From contig NZ_JALLPK010000001.1 in assembly GCF_023276375.1 (NCBI RefSeq), forward strand, positions 2,914,001-2,978,000: DNA of 64,000 nt, read 5' to 3'. This stretch comes from Halocatena marina (GTDB lineage Archaea > Halobacteriota > Halobacteria > Halobacteriales > Haloarculaceae). The notes below the pieces were generated by a model. The model made no database searches. It was not told the DNA's origin and was given only the letters and a program-made list of their open reading frames with translations. Shown piece after piece: positions 62,458-64,000 of the stretch. The position numbers and the translations under genes were made by a program. Numbering within the stretch: position 1 is the first letter of the stretch; each line of letters opens with the position of its first letter.

Positions 62458-62476
62458 GTGGCCATTGAATGGCCAC
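62458..62476. repeat. Perfect 9-bp inverted repeat (hairpin or operator)
   Basis: GTGGCCATT and AATGGCCAC separated by one G. As RNA it would fold as a seven-base stem with a five-base loop. It lies about 220 bp upstream of tfe and 100 bp downstream of trpS. Could terminate trpS transcripts or bind a dimeric regulator. No T tract follows. Confidence 0.4.
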
Positions 62477-62578
62477 GCCCCGTCCCGTCTCGGCACACGA
62501 ACGGATATGTCACCAGCACCCGGCACCCAGTGCTTGCAACGAAAGCCACCTGTACGTGCTGCTTGCTCAATCATGTCG

Positions 62579-63760
62579 TTATTGTTGTGTCAATGAATTA
62601 TCCGGGTATCCGGCTCGGTTTCGGGCAGTTTCGCGCTCGAGTTGTGTGAGTCGATACTGTTGTAGCTCGTCTTCGAGCGGTCCTAACTGTTGACGACGTT
62701 GCTGGTGTTCGTCGAGGAAATCTGCGATTTTTTCTGCGGCGATATCCTTGAGCTCACCGCTCAACAGCGACCCATTCCGGTACTCGCTGGCAAGTTGCTC
62801 CATCCGCTCGTTGTTCCCTTCGAAAAAATAATACAGAAGCTGATACGACACGTCAACTGCTGGGTCGCCGCCCTGTTTTCGGTGCGCTTCAACGCTCGAT
62901 TGCCCACCGGAGTACGCGTGCGTTCTGATTTTTTCGAAGACAGTCTCACGATCGTCAGAGAGGAGGATACTGGGCGCTTCGTCCGAGGAACTCATCTTAC
63001 CCGGGCCACCAAGACTCGGGAGGAACTTCGAGAGCAGGGCACCGGGCTTGTCCACGTCGTACCGTTGTTTGGCCGCAACGTCCCGACAGACACGAACGTG
63101 GGGATCTTGATCGATTCCGATCGGAACGAGCGTCGGATGACGGCCCCGGACAAGCTGTGGCAAGAGCAGATGGGTGGCTTGAACGGCGGGATAGAACGAG
63201 AGACCGACGTTCTCCGGGTCGCCGTAAGTCGCATCGACGGTCGATTGGGTTATCTCCCGAGCGAAGGCGACGGCGAGCGGGTAGATTACATCAGCGTCTG
63301 CAGTGTCCACAACAATACGGGTGCGATCGGGATCAAACCCGATGGCGAGAAGATCGAGCAGGTTCTCACGGGACCTGTCGCTTATCGTTTCGATCGATAC
63401 GTCTTTGAGAAATGATTTCTCGTCGTCAGAGAACGGGATATAAACGAGTGCTCCGGTTTGATCTTGGAGATGTTTGGCGAAATATAGCGGGACAACGTGA
63501 CCGATATGGAGCGGTCCGGAGGGACCACGCCCAGTAACGATGGAGTGGGTGCTGCCCTCGCTCACGGCATCGAGAAACGGCTCGACGTCGCGTTCTGCGT
63601 AGAATACGCTTCGCTCTACGAGCGGATGAACCGGGTCCGGGAACGCAGCAATCTGTTCTTCGGTGAGGGCATCGGCTCCGAACCGATCGAGCAGTCGATC
63701 GTAGTCAATGTCGCCTTCGACAGCATAGGGCGTTACGGTGAAGTCGTCTTCTTCTGGCAT
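62579..63760 (-). CDS. trpS: Tryptophan--tRNA ligase
   Basis: A 393-residue class I synthetase. The Rossmann core has GRGPSGPLHIGHVVPLY (HIGH) and GGPGKMSSSDEAPSIL (KMSSS), with FPDPVHPLVERSVFYAERD near the N-terminus. It charges tRNA-Trp. Haloarchaea often have more than one TrpRS gene; the canonical gene starts with this acidic MPEEDDFTVTPYAVEG type N-terminus. Confidence 0.94.
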   Translation of the reverse strand: MPEEDDFTVTPYAVEGDIDYDRLLDRFGADALTEEQIAAFPDPVHPLVERSVFYAERDVEPFLDAVSEGSTHSIVTGRGPSGPLHIGHVVPLYFAKHLQDQTGALVYIPFSDDEKSFLKDVSIETISDRSRENLLDLLAIGFDPDRTRIVVDTADADVIYPLAVAFAREITQSTVDATYGDPENVGLSFYPAVQATHLLLPQLVRGRHPTLVPIGIDQDPHVRVCRDVAAKQRYDVDKPGALLSKFLPSLGGPGKMSSSDEAPSILLSDDRETVFEKIRTHAYSGGQSSVEAHRKQGGDPAVDVSYQLLYYFFEGNNERMEQLASEYRNGSLLSGELKDIAAEKIADFLDEHQQRRQQLGPLEDELQQYRLTQLERETARNRAGYPDNSLTQQ

Positions 63761-64000
63761 TGTCTGTTGATGAGTGGAGGTGCTGGTGATTGTGGTCGTG
63801 ATCGTGTGGAGCAGGGACCATTATACGAATCAAATCGAAAAAGCGAGTGAGCACCGCGGTCGGTCCGAGCGAGAGATATTCGTCCAACCCGACCGCGATA
63901 CTAGTCACTTCCCGTCGTCACTGCCATCGCCAACGCCAGCAATCGATGTCACGGGAAGTGACCATTATGAGCAAATTGGAGACGGCGAGTACTTAGATCC
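63761..64000. other. Right-edge region with inverted repeat
   Basis: No complete gene. It should hold the trpS promoter near 63800-63850. At the edge, GTCACTTCCCGT (63904-63915) pairs exactly with ACGGGAAGTGAC (63951-63962), a 12-bp inverted repeat with a 35-base spacer. The last few codons on either strand could belong to genes outside the window. Confidence 0.45.
63904..63962. repeat. 12-bp perfect inverted repeat at the right edge
   Basis: Arms at 63904-63915 and 63951-63962 with a 35-bp spacer. Too far apart for a classic operator half-site; could be a stem in an RNA or ends of a small element. Only the repeat itself is seen; role unknown. Confidence 0.45.

Larger units (their letters stand above)
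62237..62578. other. Intergenic region between trpS and tfe
   Basis: About 340 bp. Contains the TATA-like box of tfe (62261-62270) and the palindrome at 62458-62476. No credible gene is visible on either strand. Confidence 0.5.

Noticed and set aside
1..64000. CRISPR arrays, tRNA and rRNA genes, IS elements
   Set aside because: No regularly spaced direct repeats, no T-loop motif with matching arms, and no transposase-like protein were found.
63949..64000. Possible C-terminal end of a minus-strand gene at the right edge
   Set aside because: The 16-codon open stretch ends inside the inverted repeat and does not look like the tRNA endonuclease often found next to trpS.

Overview
The window is chromosomal DNA from a halophilic archaeon (class Halobacteria). 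The proteins are strongly acidic. SecF precedes SecD, Kae1 is fused to Bud32, ribosomal proteins are archaeal (S24e, L1, P0/L10, P1/L12, L11), there is a TFE transcription factor, and many genes belong to haloarchaea-restricted families (DUF5812, DUF5808, DUF5803, DUF6517, TIGR04206, VNG_1110C, DR2241/CbiX). Many starts lie about 25-35 bp below a TATA-like box with little or no leader, as expected for haloarchaeal leaderless mRNAs. Coding density is moderate and intergenic DNA is AT-rich. I see no rRNA, tRNA, CRISPR array, IS element or prophage, so this looks like core chromosome with small accessory islands.

Layout. 1-9 kb: PRC-barrel and Nob1, a CPBP protease, glucose-6-phosphate isomerase, DUF5812, secF-secD, RNase HII and Pus10. 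9-14.6 kb: a 55-aa zinc-finger protein, TrkA-type protein, MaoC, a PIN-like protein with a 30-aa leader gene, RdgB/HAM1, Kae1-Bud32 and S24e. 14.8-25.8 kb is more accessory: M20 amidohydrolase, Zn-alcohol dehydrogenase, metal-dependent amidohydrolase with a MIP18 protein, a redoxin, Lrp with an aminotransferase, a flavin amine oxidase, and two unknown proteins. 26-32 kb: purA preceded by a possible structured RNA, Trm112-like protein, DR2241-CbiX and CysRS. 32.5-38.4 kb: exported alpha-amylase, lipoprotein, spondin-domain protein, HTH/membrane pair and a TctA-like permease. 38.5-43.8 kb: ribosomal stalk operons (P1, P0, L1, L11), VNG_1110C and DRG GTPase. 43.8-54.8 kb: UDP-GlcNAc 2-epimerase, double VOC protein, HAD hydrolase, TrmB with KDG kinase, a stand-alone EF-1A, two GT4 glycosyltransferases and a frameshifted small gene. 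54.9-64 kb: PhoU/AbrB regulator, NAD-kinase-like protein, nucleotidyltransferase, a YqcI/YcgG-isochorismatase operon, the tfe-DUF2110-DUF5803-cinA operon and TrpRS.

How the genes connect. pgi, TrmB, kdgK, the HAD protein and alpha-amylase belong to sugar metabolism. The trmB-kdgK intergenic region has one exact and one near match to the TrmB operator TACT(N7-8)GAGTA. The L1-L10-L12 transcript has a leader hairpin that overlaps the Shine-Dalgarno and could serve L1 feedback control. The most promising lesser-known loci are the YqcI/YcgG N-hydroxylase-like gene coupled to an isochorismatase-like hydrolase, the ADH/amidohydrolase/MIP18 trio that resembles accessory genes of bacterial propane monooxygenase clusters, and the nested inverted repeats upstream of purA.
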